NCBI GenBank assembly: GCA_029565685.1
Contig: JAKQNR010000017.1
Coordinates: 124,001 to 188,000 of the forward strand
Origin: a bacterium
Lineage (GTDB): Bacteria; Zhuqueibacterota; Zhuqueibacteria; Residuimicrobiales; Residuimicrobiaceae
Reading direction: 5' to 3'
Length of the DNA: 64,000 bases
Shown here: piece by piece, positions 52,712 through 62,376 of the stretch
Layout of the letters: the number at the start of each line of letters is the position of its first letter
Numbering within the stretch: the stretch's first letter is position 1
The notes under the pieces: generated by a model
What the model saw: only the letters and a program-made list of their open reading frames with translations
Databases searched by the model: none
What the model was told of the DNA's origin: nothing
Translations under genes and position numbers: made by a program

Positions 52712-53938
52712 TTACAGCAGAATGGCCACCGGGTTTTCCAACAACCTTTTCAGTTCTTGCAGGAACAGCGCGCCGGCGGCGCCGTCGACCACACGATGAT
52801 CGCAGGAGAGCGTGACCTGCATGCGCCAGCCCGGGACTACCTGGTTTTCACGCACCACCGGAATCCGGCGCACGCTGCCCACCGCCAGGATGGCCGCCTC
52901 GGGCGGATTGATGATGGCGGTAAAATGGGTGATGTCGTACATGCCGAGATTGCTGATGGTGAACGTTGAGCCCGTGTATTCATCGGGCAAAAGCTTGCGA
53001 GTTCTCGCTTTTTCCGCCAAAGCGCGGACCTCTTGCGAGATCTCGAGAAGGCTCTTACGATCCGCCTGGCGCACGATCGGCGTAATCAGTCCGTCCTCGA
53101 TGGCCACGGCCACGCCGATGTCCACCCGGCCGCGTTGAACAATGCTCTGTTCTTGAAAGGAGGCGTTGACCATCGGATGACGGATCAATGCCTGAGCCGT
53201 GGCTTTGACGATGAGATCGTTGTAGCTGATCTTGACTTCAGACTGCAGTGTGTTCAGGTTGGTTCGTAACGCGACCGCCTGATCCATGTCGATGTCCATG
53301 GTGAGATAAAAATGGGGAGCCGTGTTTTTACTCTCAGTGAGCCGTTTGGCGATGGCAATGCGCATGGTGGACAACGGCAGGTTCTGGTCTTCGCGCCCAA
53401 CTACGACTTGCCTGGGGGCCGCCGGCGCGGCCGCCGGCGCGGCGTTGATATCGCGAACGATGATGCGACCACCGGTGCCGCTGCCGGAGATGCGGCGAAG
53501 ATCGATTCCGCGTTCAGCCGCCAGTTTGCGGGCCAGAGGAGAGGCTTTGATACGTCCGGTTCCGCTGGTGATCAAACCGTCGTCGCTGATCGCCTCCGCC
53601 TTGGGCACGGACGGCAGGCTGTCGGGGAGCAGCGGGCTATCAGCGGAGGGGGGTGTTTCCATCACTGGACCGGATTTCAGCAATGGGGTGATGTCTTCGC
53701 CTTTTTCACCGATGATCGCCAGGGTTCCGCCGACCGGCACTTTGCCGCCTTCGGGCACGATAATTTTCAACAGAACGCCGCTGTCAAAGGCTTCCAATTC
53801 CATGGTTGCCTTGTCGCTTTCGGCCTCTGCGATGATCTCTGATGCTTCTACGCGATCGCCTTCTTTTTTCAACCATTTGACCAGATGCCCTTCGGTCATG
53901 GTGTCGCTCAGTTTGGGCATGGAAATTTTAATAGCCAT
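52712..53938 (-). CDS. pdhC: Pyruvate dehydrogenase E2, dihydrolipoamide acetyltransferase
   Basis: A 408-residue E2 with one lipoyl domain at residues ~1-78 (KISMPKLSDTMTEGHLVKW; lipoyl Lys in ESDKATME), a linker, a peripheral-subunit-binding domain near residues 130-165 (ASPLARKLAAERGIDL; GSGTGGRIIVRDI) and the catalytic domain with the active-site SCDHRVVDGAAGALFL near the C-terminus. It transfers the acetyl group to CoA. It is the last of three genes E1-alpha, E1-beta, E2; a 2-oxoacid other than pyruvate is possible. Confidence 0.93.
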   Translation of the reverse strand: MAIKISMPKLSDTMTEGHLVKWLKKEGDRVEASEIIAEAESDKATMELEAFDSGVLLKIIVPEGGKVPVGGTLAIIGEKGEDITPLLKSGPVMETPPSADSPLLPDSLPSVPKAEAISDDGLITSGTGRIKASPLARKLAAERGIDLRRISGSGTGGRIIVRDINAAPAAAPAAPRQVVVGREDQNLPLSTMRIAIAKRLTESKNTAPHFYLTMDIDMDQAVALRTNLNTLQSEVKISYNDLIVKATAQALIRHPMVNASFQEQSIVQRGRVDIGVAVAIEDGLITPIVRQADRKSLLEISQEVRALAEKARTRKLLPDEYTGSTFTISNLGMYDITHFTAIINPPEAAILAVGSVRRIPVVRENQVVPGWRMQVTLSCDHRVVDGAAGALFLQELKRLLENPVAILL

Positions 53939-53984
53939 GGCGCTCCTCGATGTTTTTCACGGGTTGGTTCGGATTGCGCAGAGA

Positions 53985-54962
53985 TCAAATGTACAACACC
54001 TTCTTGGCGGCCGCCGCCACTTTGGGGGCGCTGGGAATCACAGCCTGTTCCAGATTCTTGGCATAGGGCATCGGCACGTCTTCGCTGGTTACGCGCAGAA
54101 TGGGCGCGTCCAGGTGATCGAACGCGTTCTGATAGATGCGATGGCTGATCTCCGCGCCCACGCCGGCATAGGGCCATCCCTCTTCGACGATCACACAGCG
54201 GTTGGTTTTTTCTATGGAGGTGAGCAGCAGCTGTTCATCCAAAGGCCGCAAGGTGCGCGGATCGATCACTTCCGCCTCGATGCCTTCCTGGGCCAGCATA
54301 TTGGCTGCTTCCAGCGCCACATGAATCATTTTGGACCAGGCGATAATGGTCACATCCTTGCCCGTCCGTTTGACGTCGCCGACGCCGATAGGCACTAGAT
54401 ATTCGCCCTCCGGCACTTCGCCTTTGTAGCCGTAGGCCACTTCGCTTTCAATAAAGATCACCGGGTTGTCGTCGCGAATGGCCGATTTCAGCATACCCTT
54501 GGCATCTTTGGGCGTGGACGGCGCCATCACGATCAATCCCGGCACATTGCAGTACCAGGCCTCCAGGCTTTGTGAATGCTGTGCTCCCAGTTGATGCGCG
54601 GCGCCGCTGGCGCCGCGGAACACCACTGGGATTTTTAGCGCGCCGCCGGACATGTAACGCAGTTTGGCGGCGTTGTTGACAATCTGGTCCATGGCGAGGA
54701 TGCTGAAATTCCAGGTCATGAATTCAATGATGGGCCGCAGACCCACTTGGGCTGCGCCGATGCCCAGGCCGGCGAATCCCAGTTCGGCGATGGGGGTGTC
54801 AATAACTCGTTTGGGGCCGAATCGTTCTAAAAGTCCCTGGCTCACTTTATAGGCGCCTTGATAATAGCCGACCTCTTCACCCATGAGGAACACATTGGCG
54901 TCCCGCTCCATCTCTTCGGCCATGGCTTGGTTCAACGCTTCGCGAAATGTAATCTCCGCCAT
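53985..54962 (-). CDS. pdhB: Pyruvate dehydrogenase E1 component, beta subunit
   Basis: A 325-residue E1-beta. It begins MAEITFREALNQAMAEEM, followed by FLMGEEVGYYQGAYKVSQG, DTPIAELGFAGLGIGAA and PIIEFMTWNFSILAMDQI. It also has GASGAAHQLGAQHSQSLEAW and the C-terminal DLRTLRPLD-type segment (here IDPRTLRPLDEQ). It pairs with the alpha subunit to bind thiamine diphosphate and decarboxylate the 2-oxoacid. Its gap to pdhC is 46 bases. Confidence 0.95.
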   Translation of the reverse strand: MAEITFREALNQAMAEEMERDANVFLMGEEVGYYQGAYKVSQGLLERFGPKRVIDTPIAELGFAGLGIGAAQVGLRPIIEFMTWNFSILAMDQIVNNAAKLRYMSGGALKIPVVFRGASGAAHQLGAQHSQSLEAWYCNVPGLIVMAPSTPKDAKGMLKSAIRDDNPVIFIESEVAYGYKGEVPEGEYLVPIGVGDVKRTGKDVTIIAWSKMIHVALEAANMLAQEGIEAEVIDPRTLRPLDEQLLLTSIEKTNRCVIVEEGWPYAGVGAEISHRIYQNAFDHLDAPILRVTSEDVPMPYAKNLEQAVIPSAPKVAAAAKKVLYI

Positions 54963-55060
54963 ATTCTCTGTCTTTCATTCAAAGGGTGGATAATGATTAA
55001 GGGAGGTGTCTGTTTCTGCGTCAGCAACTGATCGTGCAGCAGTCGTCGCCGGATCGGCCA

Positions 55061-56023
55061 TCACTCGACATAGACGTCCTCATAGATCGCTTCCAGTGCA
55101 GGCTCCGGTGAGTTCTCGGCGAAATCGACCGATTCTTTCACTATAGTCTTTATCTCATCTTCATAGGCTTTGATCTGGTCTTCGTTGATATATTTTTTCT
55201 CCAGCAAATAGCTTTGAAATTTCAGCAGCGGGTCATGGGTCTTCTGCTCCTCCACTTCATCCTTGGTGCGATAGTGAGAGTGCACCGGATCGGACATGGA
55301 ATGACCGCGGAACCGGTAGGTGCGCGCTTCGATCAGCGAGGGCTCGCTGAGTTTGCGCGCGCGTTCGACCGCCTCGGCCATCACCTCGTGTACCTTGAGC
55401 ACGTCCATGCCGTCTACCGTGGCGCGCGCCATATCGTAGGAACAGGCCTTTTGCGAAAGATCCCAGACAGCGGACGCCCGCTCCAGTGGAGTGCCCATGC
55501 CGTAGCGGTTGTTCTCGATCAGATAGATCACCGGCAGCTTCCACAGAGAGGCCAGGTTCAGCGACTCATGAAAAGCGCCCTGGTGCACCGTGCCCTCGCC
55601 CATGGAGCAGACGGTCACCCGGTCCTCGCCGCGGTACTTGGCGGCGAACGCCATGCCCGTGGCCACGGGGATCTGGCCGGCGACGATGCCGTGGCCGCCG
55701 TAAAAGCCCTTGGCCACATCAAAAAGATGCATGGACCCGCCTTTGCCTTTGGACACGCCGCCGGCTTTGCCGAACAGCTCCGCCATCACCGCCTTTGGAT
55801 CGCCGCCTTTGGCAAGAATATGGCCGTGGTCGCGATAGGCTGCGATGAAATAGTCGTCGTCGCGCAGAGCGGCGACCGTGCCTACGGCCACAGCCTCCTG
55901 GCCGATATAGAGATGGCAAAACCCACCGATCTTCTGCAGGCCGTACATCTGCGCGGTGCGCTCTTCAAACCGACGGATCAACAGCATCATGCGGTACAGT
56001 TCGAGCAGTTTTTCTTTTTTCAT
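55061..56023 (-). CDS. pdhA: Pyruvate dehydrogenase E1 component, alpha subunit
   Basis: A 320-residue E1-alpha. It has RRFEERTAQMYG, GGFCHLYIGQEAVAVG, the phosphorylation-loop-like SMHLFD, YGGHGIVAGQIPVATG, the thiamine-binding SMGEGTVHQGAFHESLNLA (GEG in place of the more usual GDG) and YRFRGHSMSDP. It forms the E1 heterotetramer with the beta subunit. The operon has no E3, which must be supplied elsewhere. It lies 81 bp downstream of priA on the same strand. Confidence 0.95.
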   Translation of the reverse strand: MKKEKLLELYRMMLLIRRFEERTAQMYGLQKIGGFCHLYIGQEAVAVGTVAALRDDDYFIAAYRDHGHILAKGGDPKAVMAELFGKAGGVSKGKGGSMHLFDVAKGFYGGHGIVAGQIPVATGMAFAAKYRGEDRVTVCSMGEGTVHQGAFHESLNLASLWKLPVIYLIENNRYGMGTPLERASAVWDLSQKACSYDMARATVDGMDVLKVHEVMAEAVERARKLSEPSLIEARTYRFRGHSMSDPVHSHYRTKDEVEEQKTHDPLLKFQSYLLEKKYINEDQIKAYEDEIKTIVKESVDFAENSPEPALEAIYEDVYVE

Positions 56024-56104
56024 GAAGCGTCCTTGTTGGTTGATCTTGCGTGGCTTTTCTGTTGAAACCCCGTTGATATAACAGCGTCAAGCGCCGGTTT
56101 ATTT

Positions 56105-58588
56105 CTACAGAATGGAAGTCGGATCCACATCGATGGAAACCTGCACCTCCCGGCTGCGATGGCGTTCTTTGAAATGCGCTATGGCGCCGCGGACCGCCTC
56201 CCGGGTTTTCTGTCCTCCGGGATCGTTCTGTTTGCTGCTGATCAACAGGATCTGATAGCGAAAATTGTTCTCTATTTTCGACAGCGTGGCCGGCACCGGG
56301 CCGAGCATGCGGAAGCAGGTCTGCGGTTGCAGGCCCTCTGCGTACTGGCGGCTTATGCGCGCCACCGCCTCCTCGCGGGGACCGCGGAACAGAATGTTGA
56401 TCATCCGGCTGAACGGCGGATAATCCAATTCGCGCCGGTCTTTCAATTCGGCTTTGAAAAAGTGTTCATAATCGTGGGTGCGCACATAGAACAGGGAATA
56501 ATGGTCCGGGGTATAGGTTTGGATCACCACTTCACCTTCTTTATCCTTGCGGCCGGCGCGGCCCGCCACCTGGGTCAGCAGTTGAAACGTGCGTTCGCCG
56601 GCGCGAAAGTCGGGAAAGAGCAGCTCCGAGTCCGCGGAGATGACGCCCACCAGGGTCACTCGGGGAAAATCCAGCCCCTTGGCAACCATCTGTGTGCCCA
56701 ACAGAATTTGGAATTCTCCACGGCCGAAGCGGGTGAGAATGGCGTTATGGCCGTGCCGGCCGCGCGTGGTGTCCATATCCATACGCACCGCCGGAACGCC
56801 GGGAAACAGAGCGTGCAGCTCCTCCTCGATGCGCTGTGTGCCGATGCCGCGCATATAGAGATCGCGGCTCTGGCACTGCGGACATTGATCCGGCGCTTTA
56901 CGCTGATAGCCGCAATAGTGGCATTTCAGCAGGCGGCCGCGCAGATGAAATGTCAGCGAGATGTCGCAGTGTTCGCAGCGGGCGACATAACCACAGGTGG
57001 TGCATTTGCACAGAGTGGCAAAACCGCGGCGGTTCTGAAACAGTATGATCTGCTCGCCGGCGGCGAGTTTTTCATCCATCTTTTGCCGCAGCAGTCGGGA
57101 GAAAATAATCGGATCGTGGCTGCCGATGATCTTGGGCTCGCGGCGCAGGTCGACGACGTGGATGGCCGGCATGCGCACATCATCGATGCGGTTGGGCAGC
57201 GACAGCAGCGCGTATTTGTTCACCTGCGCGTTATAATAGGACTCCAGCGAAGGCGTTGCCGAACCCAGCACCACCACCGCTTGGTTGAGTTTGGCGCGCA
57301 TGACCGCTACATCGCGGCCGTGATAGCGCGGAGTCAGATCATTTTGCTTATAGCTGGGCTCATGCTCTTCGTCCACTACGATCAGTCCGACTCGGGACAG
57401 CGGCGCGAAAATTGCGGAGCGGGGACCGATGACGATCTGATGTTTGCCCTCCCAGGTGCGGCGCCAGGAATCATAGCGCTCGCCCGGAGACATGCGGCTG
57501 TGAAACACGGCGACCCGGTCGCCGAAATGACCGCGGAAGCGGCGCACCATCTGCGGAGTAAGGGCGATCTCAGGCACCATGACCACCGCATTCAGTCCTT
57601 TTGACAGCGCATGTTGAATGGCTTCGATATACACCTGCGTCTTGCCGCTGGCCGTGACGCCGTGCAAAAGCATGGTGCTGAACTTGCCGGCATCGATCTG
57701 ACGAATAATGGCCGCTAAAGCCGCTGCCTGATCCCGGTTCAGCGTCAGCTTCGTCGGCGTTTCACTCTCCATGCTTTGATCATACTGCCGCTCCACCTGA
57801 ACCCGTTCACGCTGCAGTACGCCTTTTTTTATCAGGCCGCTGAGCGCTGACCAGGTGGCGCCTGCCTGCTGCAACAGCTCCGCCCCGGCGATCAGCGCTT
57901 CAGGTTCCTCACTCAAAGCGGCCAGAACGCGCGCCTGTTTGGGCGCCGACACGTTCAGCTCCTCCATAAGCTCTTCCAAGGGCTGTCCGTGAAACGCGGC
58001 GGCCAAGCGGTAGCGGGTTTCGTAGCGTGCGCCCACTTTGGGTCTGGGCAATGCGAGTTCCATGCGGACAAAACCGTCCTGGCGTAATTTGCGCAGACTC
58101 GAATAGATATTGAAAGCATCCAGCGCAGCCACCAGCTTGTTCAGCGGCATCGGATTCTGCCGCATCAGCTGGCGCACGATTTGCGCCTGGCGGGGCGCCC
58201 GCGATTCGATCAGTTGCGCCAACCGTTCCGGATCATTATGCGTCAAGCGGACGGTCTTGACCGAGTTCTGATGGATGCCGCTGGGCAGGGCGGCCTTGAG
58301 CACTTCACCCCAGCCGCATAGATAATACTCTGCAATCCACTGCGCCAGCTGCAGCACCTCTGTGGTGAACAGGGGCACTGGATCCAGCACCTCCTCGATC
58401 GCCTTGACATCCGTCCGGTCGCAGGCGTCTGTCAATTTGACGATGAAACCGGTCATTTTACGCGGGCCAAAAGGCGCCAATACACGCATGCCTGTGGCCA
58501 CATCGCCTTGGAATTTATCCGGAATAGAGTAGGTATAGCTGTGGTCCACAGGAATCGGGAACACAATTTCTGCGAACGATTTTTCCAT
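56105..58588 (-). CDS. priA: Primosomal replication restart helicase PriA
   Basis: An 827-residue SF2 helicase that reloads the replisome at stalled forks. The N-terminal 3'-end-binding domain shows DHSYTYSIPDKF and AEYYLCGWGEVLKAALP. The helicase core has Walker A LLHGVTASGKTQVYI, DEEH box VVDEEHEPSYKQ and QMVAKGLDFPRVTLV, with the zinc-binding Cys set in CKCTTCGYVARCEHC and later CHYCG and CPQC. All features are complete. Transcribed towards the pdh genes and divergent from the cyclophilin gene. Confidence 0.97.
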   Translation of the reverse strand: MEKSFAEIVFPIPVDHSYTYSIPDKFQGDVATGMRVLAPFGPRKMTGFIVKLTDACDRTDVKAIEEVLDPVPLFTTEVLQLAQWIAEYYLCGWGEVLKAALPSGIHQNSVKTVRLTHNDPERLAQLIESRAPRQAQIVRQLMRQNPMPLNKLVAALDAFNIYSSLRKLRQDGFVRMELALPRPKVGARYETRYRLAAAFHGQPLEELMEELNVSAPKQARVLAALSEEPEALIAGAELLQQAGATWSALSGLIKKGVLQRERVQVERQYDQSMESETPTKLTLNRDQAAALAAIIRQIDAGKFSTMLLHGVTASGKTQVYIEAIQHALSKGLNAVVMVPEIALTPQMVRRFRGHFGDRVAVFHSRMSPGERYDSWRRTWEGKHQIVIGPRSAIFAPLSRVGLIVVDEEHEPSYKQNDLTPRYHGRDVAVMRAKLNQAVVVLGSATPSLESYYNAQVNKYALLSLPNRIDDVRMPAIHVVDLRREPKIIGSHDPIIFSRLLRQKMDEKLAAGEQIILFQNRRGFATLCKCTTCGYVARCEHCDISLTFHLRGRLLKCHYCGYQRKAPDQCPQCQSRDLYMRGIGTQRIEEELHALFPGVPAVRMDMDTTRGRHGHNAILTRFGRGEFQILLGTQMVAKGLDFPRVTLVGVISADSELLFPDFRAGERTFQLLTQVAGRAGRKDKEGEVVIQTYTPDHYSLFYVRTHDYEHFFKAELKDRRELDYPPFSRMINILFRGPREEAVARISRQYAEGLQPQTCFRMLGPVPATLSKIENNFRYQILLISSKQNDPGGQKTREAVRGAIAHFKERHRSREVQVSIDVDPTSIL

Positions 58589-58745
58589 TTTTTAAAGTAA
58601 CTATTTCCTGCACATAATGCAAATTGAAAAGAATACCGCAGATTCGGACGGGCAAAAACTGCTTGCGATTTTTATGAATTTTTTGTAATTAATGAACTAT
58701 AAAACCCTGCGGGGTAAAGCGAACATCGTGGAACACGGAGGTTCT

Positions 58746-59414
58746 ATGAAAAAATTATTTATTTTGCTCGCACTGTCGTGCGCATTCTTCAGCTGTGGGA
58801 AAAAAGAACAGCCAGCGCCCGGCCGTCAGGATCAGCAGGCAGCGCCCTGTCAACCGCTGAGCGATGCCCAGATTCAGCAGCTGCTGGAAAAAGTGAAGCA
58901 AACGCCTATGGAACCGGTCGCGGCCGATGAAAAAGCGGTGCTGGAGACCAATTACGGCAAAATGGTGTTGGCTTTTTTCCCGGACAAGGCGCCCATGCAT
59001 TGCACTTCCTTCAAACGGCTGGTGTCGGCCGGCTATTATGATTGCACCACTTTTCATCGCGTCATACCTGGCTTTATGATCCAGGGCGGCGACATCAACA
59101 GCAAGGATGCCATTATCGGCAATGAGGGCACCGGCGGCCCCGGCTACAGCCTGCCGGCCGAGTTCAACGATCTGCATCATGATAAGGGAGTCCTGTCCAT
59201 GGCCCGGTCAGCGGATCCCAACAGCGCCGGCAGCCAGTTCTTCATCTGCCTGGGCCGGGAACGCACCGCCCATCTGGACGGACAATACACCATCTTTGGT
59301 CGGCTGGTAGAGGGCATGGAAGTGCTGGAAAAGATCGGCCAGGTGCAGACCGGCGAGGGCGATGCCCCGGTTCAGCCGGTGGTGATCACCAAAGCTTATA
59401 TGCAGACGAACTAG
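58746..59414 (+). CDS. Cyclophilin-type peptidylprolyl isomerase lipoprotein
   Basis: A 222-residue protein with a lipobox (LLALSCAFFSC), a polar linker and a cyclophilin domain: TTFHRVIPGFMIQGGD, SMARSADPNSAGSQFFICLG and DGQYTIFGRLVEGMEVLEKI. The catalytic residues (RVIPGFMIQGGD, and FFICLG) are present. Anchored in an envelope membrane, it should help fold periplasmic or surface proteins. The ATG at 58746 follows GGAGG; the upstream ATG at 58692 would bury the signal peptide. Confidence 0.93.
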   Translation: MKKLFILLALSCAFFSCGKKEQPAPGRQDQQAAPCQPLSDAQIQQLLEKVKQTPMEPVAADEKAVLETNYGKMVLAFFPDKAPMHCTSFKRLVSAGYYDCTTFHRVIPGFMIQGGDINSKDAIIGNEGTGGPGYSLPAEFNDLHHDKGVLSMARSADPNSAGSQFFICLGRERTAHLDGQYTIFGRLVEGMEVLEKIGQVQTGEGDAPVQPVVITKAYMQTN

Positions 59415-59435
59415 ATCGAATTCAGTCCAACATGT

Positions 59436-59477
59436 GCCGTGAGTCCATGCGTGTTCAGGGCTCCCGGCGTTTTTTTT
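59436..59477 (+). terminator. Candidate terminator after the cyclophilin gene
   Basis: GCCGTGAG (59436-59443) can pair with CTCCCGGC (59461-59468) with one mismatch, and a run of eight T follows (59470-59477). The loop is large (17 bases), so the structure is imperfect. Confidence 0.4.
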
Positions 59478-59520
59478 GCCGCGCAGTCTGGCGCGCTATA
59501 CTAATTCCGGTAAATAAACC

Positions 59521-61209
59521 ATGACCCCCCTAGCCAGAGTTCTGTGTCTATCCCTTGCCTGTTTGCTTGGAGCAGCCGGCGCTGCTGCAGCCGATGATCC
59601 GGTGTGGATTTTCTTTTCCGATAAAGGGCTGCAAATGGGCGACCGTGGGGCGTTGACGGCCGCCCGGTCTCGGCTGTCCGCGCGGGCGAAAAAGCGGCGC
59701 GCCAAAGTATTGCCGGCGGACCATTTGGTTGATCTGAGCGACCTGCCGGTGAACAGCGGGTATGTGCAGAAGGTGATGCAATTGGGCGTACGCATCCGTG
59801 CGGTTTCCAAATGGCTCAATGCCGTCAGCGTCAGCGGCACTGCGCAGCAGCTGGATCGGATTCAGGCTCTGCCCTTTGTCATCAGGCGGGCTCCGGTGCT
59901 TTGCTTTGAAAGAGCGCCTGTGCCCGAGAGAAATGAATTGCTCAAGCCCGCGGCGCAATCCTCCTGGGACTATGGACCTTCGTTATCGCAGAACGCCATG
60001 ATAAAAGTTCCGGATGTGCACGCCAACAACATTCGCGGGGAAGGGGTATTGATTGCGGTGTTCGATACCGGATTTCGATTGAACCATGCGGCCTTTGCCG
60101 CGCTGCGGGTGCTGGCTCAGTACGATTTTATTCAGCGGGATCAGAACACCAACTGGGAGACATTGGATGCCTCTTCGCAGATTTACCATGGCACCCAAGT
60201 GCTTTCGGTGCTCGCCGGCGACAGCCCGGGCAATCTGATCGGTCCAGCGTTTGCGAGCGAATTTTTATTGGCGAAAACCGAAAACACCGGGTCGGAAAAG
60301 CCCATCGAGGAGGATTACTGGATCGCCGCCGCTGAATGGGCGGACAGCCTGGGCGCAGACATTATCAGCTCCAGCGTCGGCTATAACGACTGGTACGCTT
60401 ACGAAAACATGGACGGGAACACCGCACCGATCACCATCGCTGCTGATCTGGCGGTTAAAAAAGGCATTTTAGTGGTCGCTTCAGCGGGCAATGAAGGCGA
60501 CACTTGGTGGAAGTATGTGCTGGCGCCGGCAGACGGCGACAGCGTTCTGGCAGTAGGCGCCGTGCACAGCAACGGCCAGATTGCGGCTTTCTCTTCCCGC
60601 GGGCCGACAGCGGACGGACGCATCAAGCCGGATGTGGTGACGCCGGGCGTGGGCATTCAATGCGTGGCGGTTCCAGGCGATGAAGGCGTAGGCGCCAAAT
60701 ACACCTCCATTTCAGGAACTTCTGCGGCAGCACCGCTCGCCGCCGGTGTTGCGGCACTGGTGCTGGCCGCGCATCCCGATCTAACGCCCATGCAGGTGCG
60801 TGAAGCGCTTATCAGGACCGCAGACCGTGCGGCCAATCCAGACACGCTCTATGGCTATGGATTGCTCGATGCGTATGCGGCGGTGAATTATTGGGGCGCT
60901 CCGGAGCCGCTGCCGGAAAAAAGCGAATGGGTCGGTTGTTTCCCTAATCCCTTTTCGCCCCGCATCCATTCCCATCTAGAGATCGTCGTTGACCTGGCGA
61001 AGAACAGCCGGGTGGAGATCGAAAGCTATACCATGCTGGGACAGAGAGCCGCGCTGATCTGGAAGGGTGAGCGATCTGCCGGCAAAAACCGGCGTTGGTA
61101 TTGGGATGGCACCGATGGAAAGGGACGGGTGGTGCCTTCTGGTGTGTATTGGCTGCGCATCCGCATCAACGCGGTCTCCTTGACGCGCAAAATCACCCTG
61201 CTCAACTGA
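59521..61209 (+). CDS. Secreted subtilisin-like serine protease with sorting-type C-terminus
   Basis: A 562-residue S8 protease. A signal peptide (LSLACLLGAAGAAAADD) is followed by a propeptide-like stretch. The catalytic triad is Asp182 (AVFDTGF), His223 (YHGTQVL) and Ser401 (GTSAAAP), with oxyanion-type Asn in SAGNEGD. The last ~95 residues begin GCFPNPFSPR, and end as a beta domain with DGKGRVVPSGVYWLRI, the layout of FlgD-like/type IX sorting domains. It is probably secreted to the cell surface. It shares this C-terminal type with the giant protein. Confidence 0.92.
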   Translation: MTPLARVLCLSLACLLGAAGAAAADDPVWIFFSDKGLQMGDRGALTAARSRLSARAKKRRAKVLPADHLVDLSDLPVNSGYVQKVMQLGVRIRAVSKWLNAVSVSGTAQQLDRIQALPFVIRRAPVLCFERAPVPERNELLKPAAQSSWDYGPSLSQNAMIKVPDVHANNIRGEGVLIAVFDTGFRLNHAAFAALRVLAQYDFIQRDQNTNWETLDASSQIYHGTQVLSVLAGDSPGNLIGPAFASEFLLAKTENTGSEKPIEEDYWIAAAEWADSLGADIISSSVGYNDWYAYENMDGNTAPITIAADLAVKKGILVVASAGNEGDTWWKYVLAPADGDSVLAVGAVHSNGQIAAFSSRGPTADGRIKPDVVTPGVGIQCVAVPGDEGVGAKYTSISGTSAAAPLAAGVAALVLAAHPDLTPMQVREALIRTADRAANPDTLYGYGLLDAYAAVNYWGAPEPLPEKSEWVGCFPNPFSPRIHSHLEIVVDLAKNSRVEIESYTMLGQRAALIWKGERSAGKNRRWYWDGTDGKGRVVPSGVYWLRIRINAVSLTRKITLLN

Positions 61210-61276
61210 CTGCGCCCCACCGTGATTATCATGGTTAGGCGTACGGATGATATGGTCAGACCCTGCTGCGGAAGGG

Positions 61277-62359
61277 TCAGGAGTCCTGCTGCGCTGAGAC
61301 CATGACTTGGTTTCTTCCCGACTGTTTGGCTTTATACAGCGCCTGGTCTGCGCGCCGCAACATCTCCTCTGCATTTTTACCATTTTCCGGAAAAGCGGCC
61401 ACGCCGATGGAGATGGTCAACTGTTTGTCCGGAAGCTCTTCCTCGCCGCCAAAGCTGGCCGCTGCGATCGCCTGCCGTAATTTTTCCGCCACTTTACCCG
61501 CCGCCTCAGCGCTGATTTCGGGAAGAATCACCACAAACTCTTCTCCTCCATAACGGCAGACCACATCGGCTTTGCGTAAATTTTTCTCCAGTAGATCTGC
61601 AACCTGACGAAGCGCTTCATCGCCGGCCAAATGCCCGAAAAGGTCGTTATAATTTTTAAAATAATCGATATCGATCATCAGCACGGACATGGCGCGTTGA
61701 TAGCGCTGAGCGCGGCCGATCTCTTTTGCGAACCTTTGATCGAAATAGCGGCGGTTAAAGACCTGGGTCAGAGAGTCGACAAAGGCCAATTCCCGAGTGG
61801 TGTGAAAAAGGGTGATCTTGCGAAGGTGCAGGGCGATGAACTGGCTGGTCTCACGCAGCAGCACCTTTTCCCTGGTGATGAACCCATCTTTTTTCTGCCG
61901 GAACAAAGCGAGAAAACCGAGAACCGAACCGGAGGATTCCGGCATCAACGGCAATATCAGCAGGCTGCCGCCGGCAGCCCGTTCCGCCTGGACCGGCAGC
62001 TCAGGAAAGTAATGAAACCCTTCCGGGCACTGGCCCAGCTTGAACGGCGGTTGCAGCTTGGACGCTTGCAGATGGCTTAGATACTCTTTGGCTGGAACTC
62101 CGTAGGCGGAGACGGCCTCGAATTTTCTCGTCGCCGGGGCGATCAGCCATAATGAGAAACCGTCCGTTTCCAGATTGACCTTGAAAAAGCGGTGGATGAG
62201 ATTGATCGATTCGCTCCGGTCAATGGTCCGGTTGAGGTCTATCGCCAACGTTAAAAACCACTCCAGATTGCGCACGCGGCGCTTAAGCCTGTATACCATG
62301 CGCAGAATCTCTCCGCTGCCGGAAGGCGTGAAGGATTCTATTTCATTTTCGCTTGTCAA
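61277..62359 (-). CDS. Diguanylate cyclase with GAF-like sensor domain
   Basis: About 360 residues. A GAF-like N-terminal part (about residues 20-190) is followed by a GGDEF domain with VFNRRYFDQRFAKEIG, DIDYFKNYNDLFGH and RYGGEEFVVILP. The active motif GGEEF is intact and an inhibitory RxxD site (RKAD) lies five residues before it, so it should make cyclic di-GMP with product inhibition. The start is uncertain: TTG 62359 follows the DUF6913-like stop by 17 bases, and an ATG at 62299 is an alternative. The ORF extends upstream only by reading antisense-like sequence through the neighbour. Confidence 0.85.
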   Translation of the reverse strand: MTSENEIESFTPSGSGEILRMVYRLKRRVRNLEWFLTLAIDLNRTIDRSESINLIHRFFKVNLETDGFSLWLIAPATRKFEAVSAYGVPAKEYLSHLQASKLQPPFKLGQCPEGFHYFPELPVQAERAAGGSLLILPLMPESSGSVLGFLALFRQKKDGFITREKVLLRETSQFIALHLRKITLFHTTRELAFVDSLTQVFNRRYFDQRFAKEIGRAQRYQRAMSVLMIDIDYFKNYNDLFGHLAGDEALRQVADLLEKNLRKADVVCRYGGEEFVVILPEISAEAAGKVAEKLRQAIAAASFGGEEELPDKQLTISIGVAAFPENGKNAEEMLRRADQALYKAKQSGRNQVMVSAQQDS

Positions 62360-62376
62360 GCCTGCGGCTTTCTTGC

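Noticed and set aside
56159..57604. 481-codon plus-strand open frame
   Set aside because: Antisense to priA, with no motif of its own.
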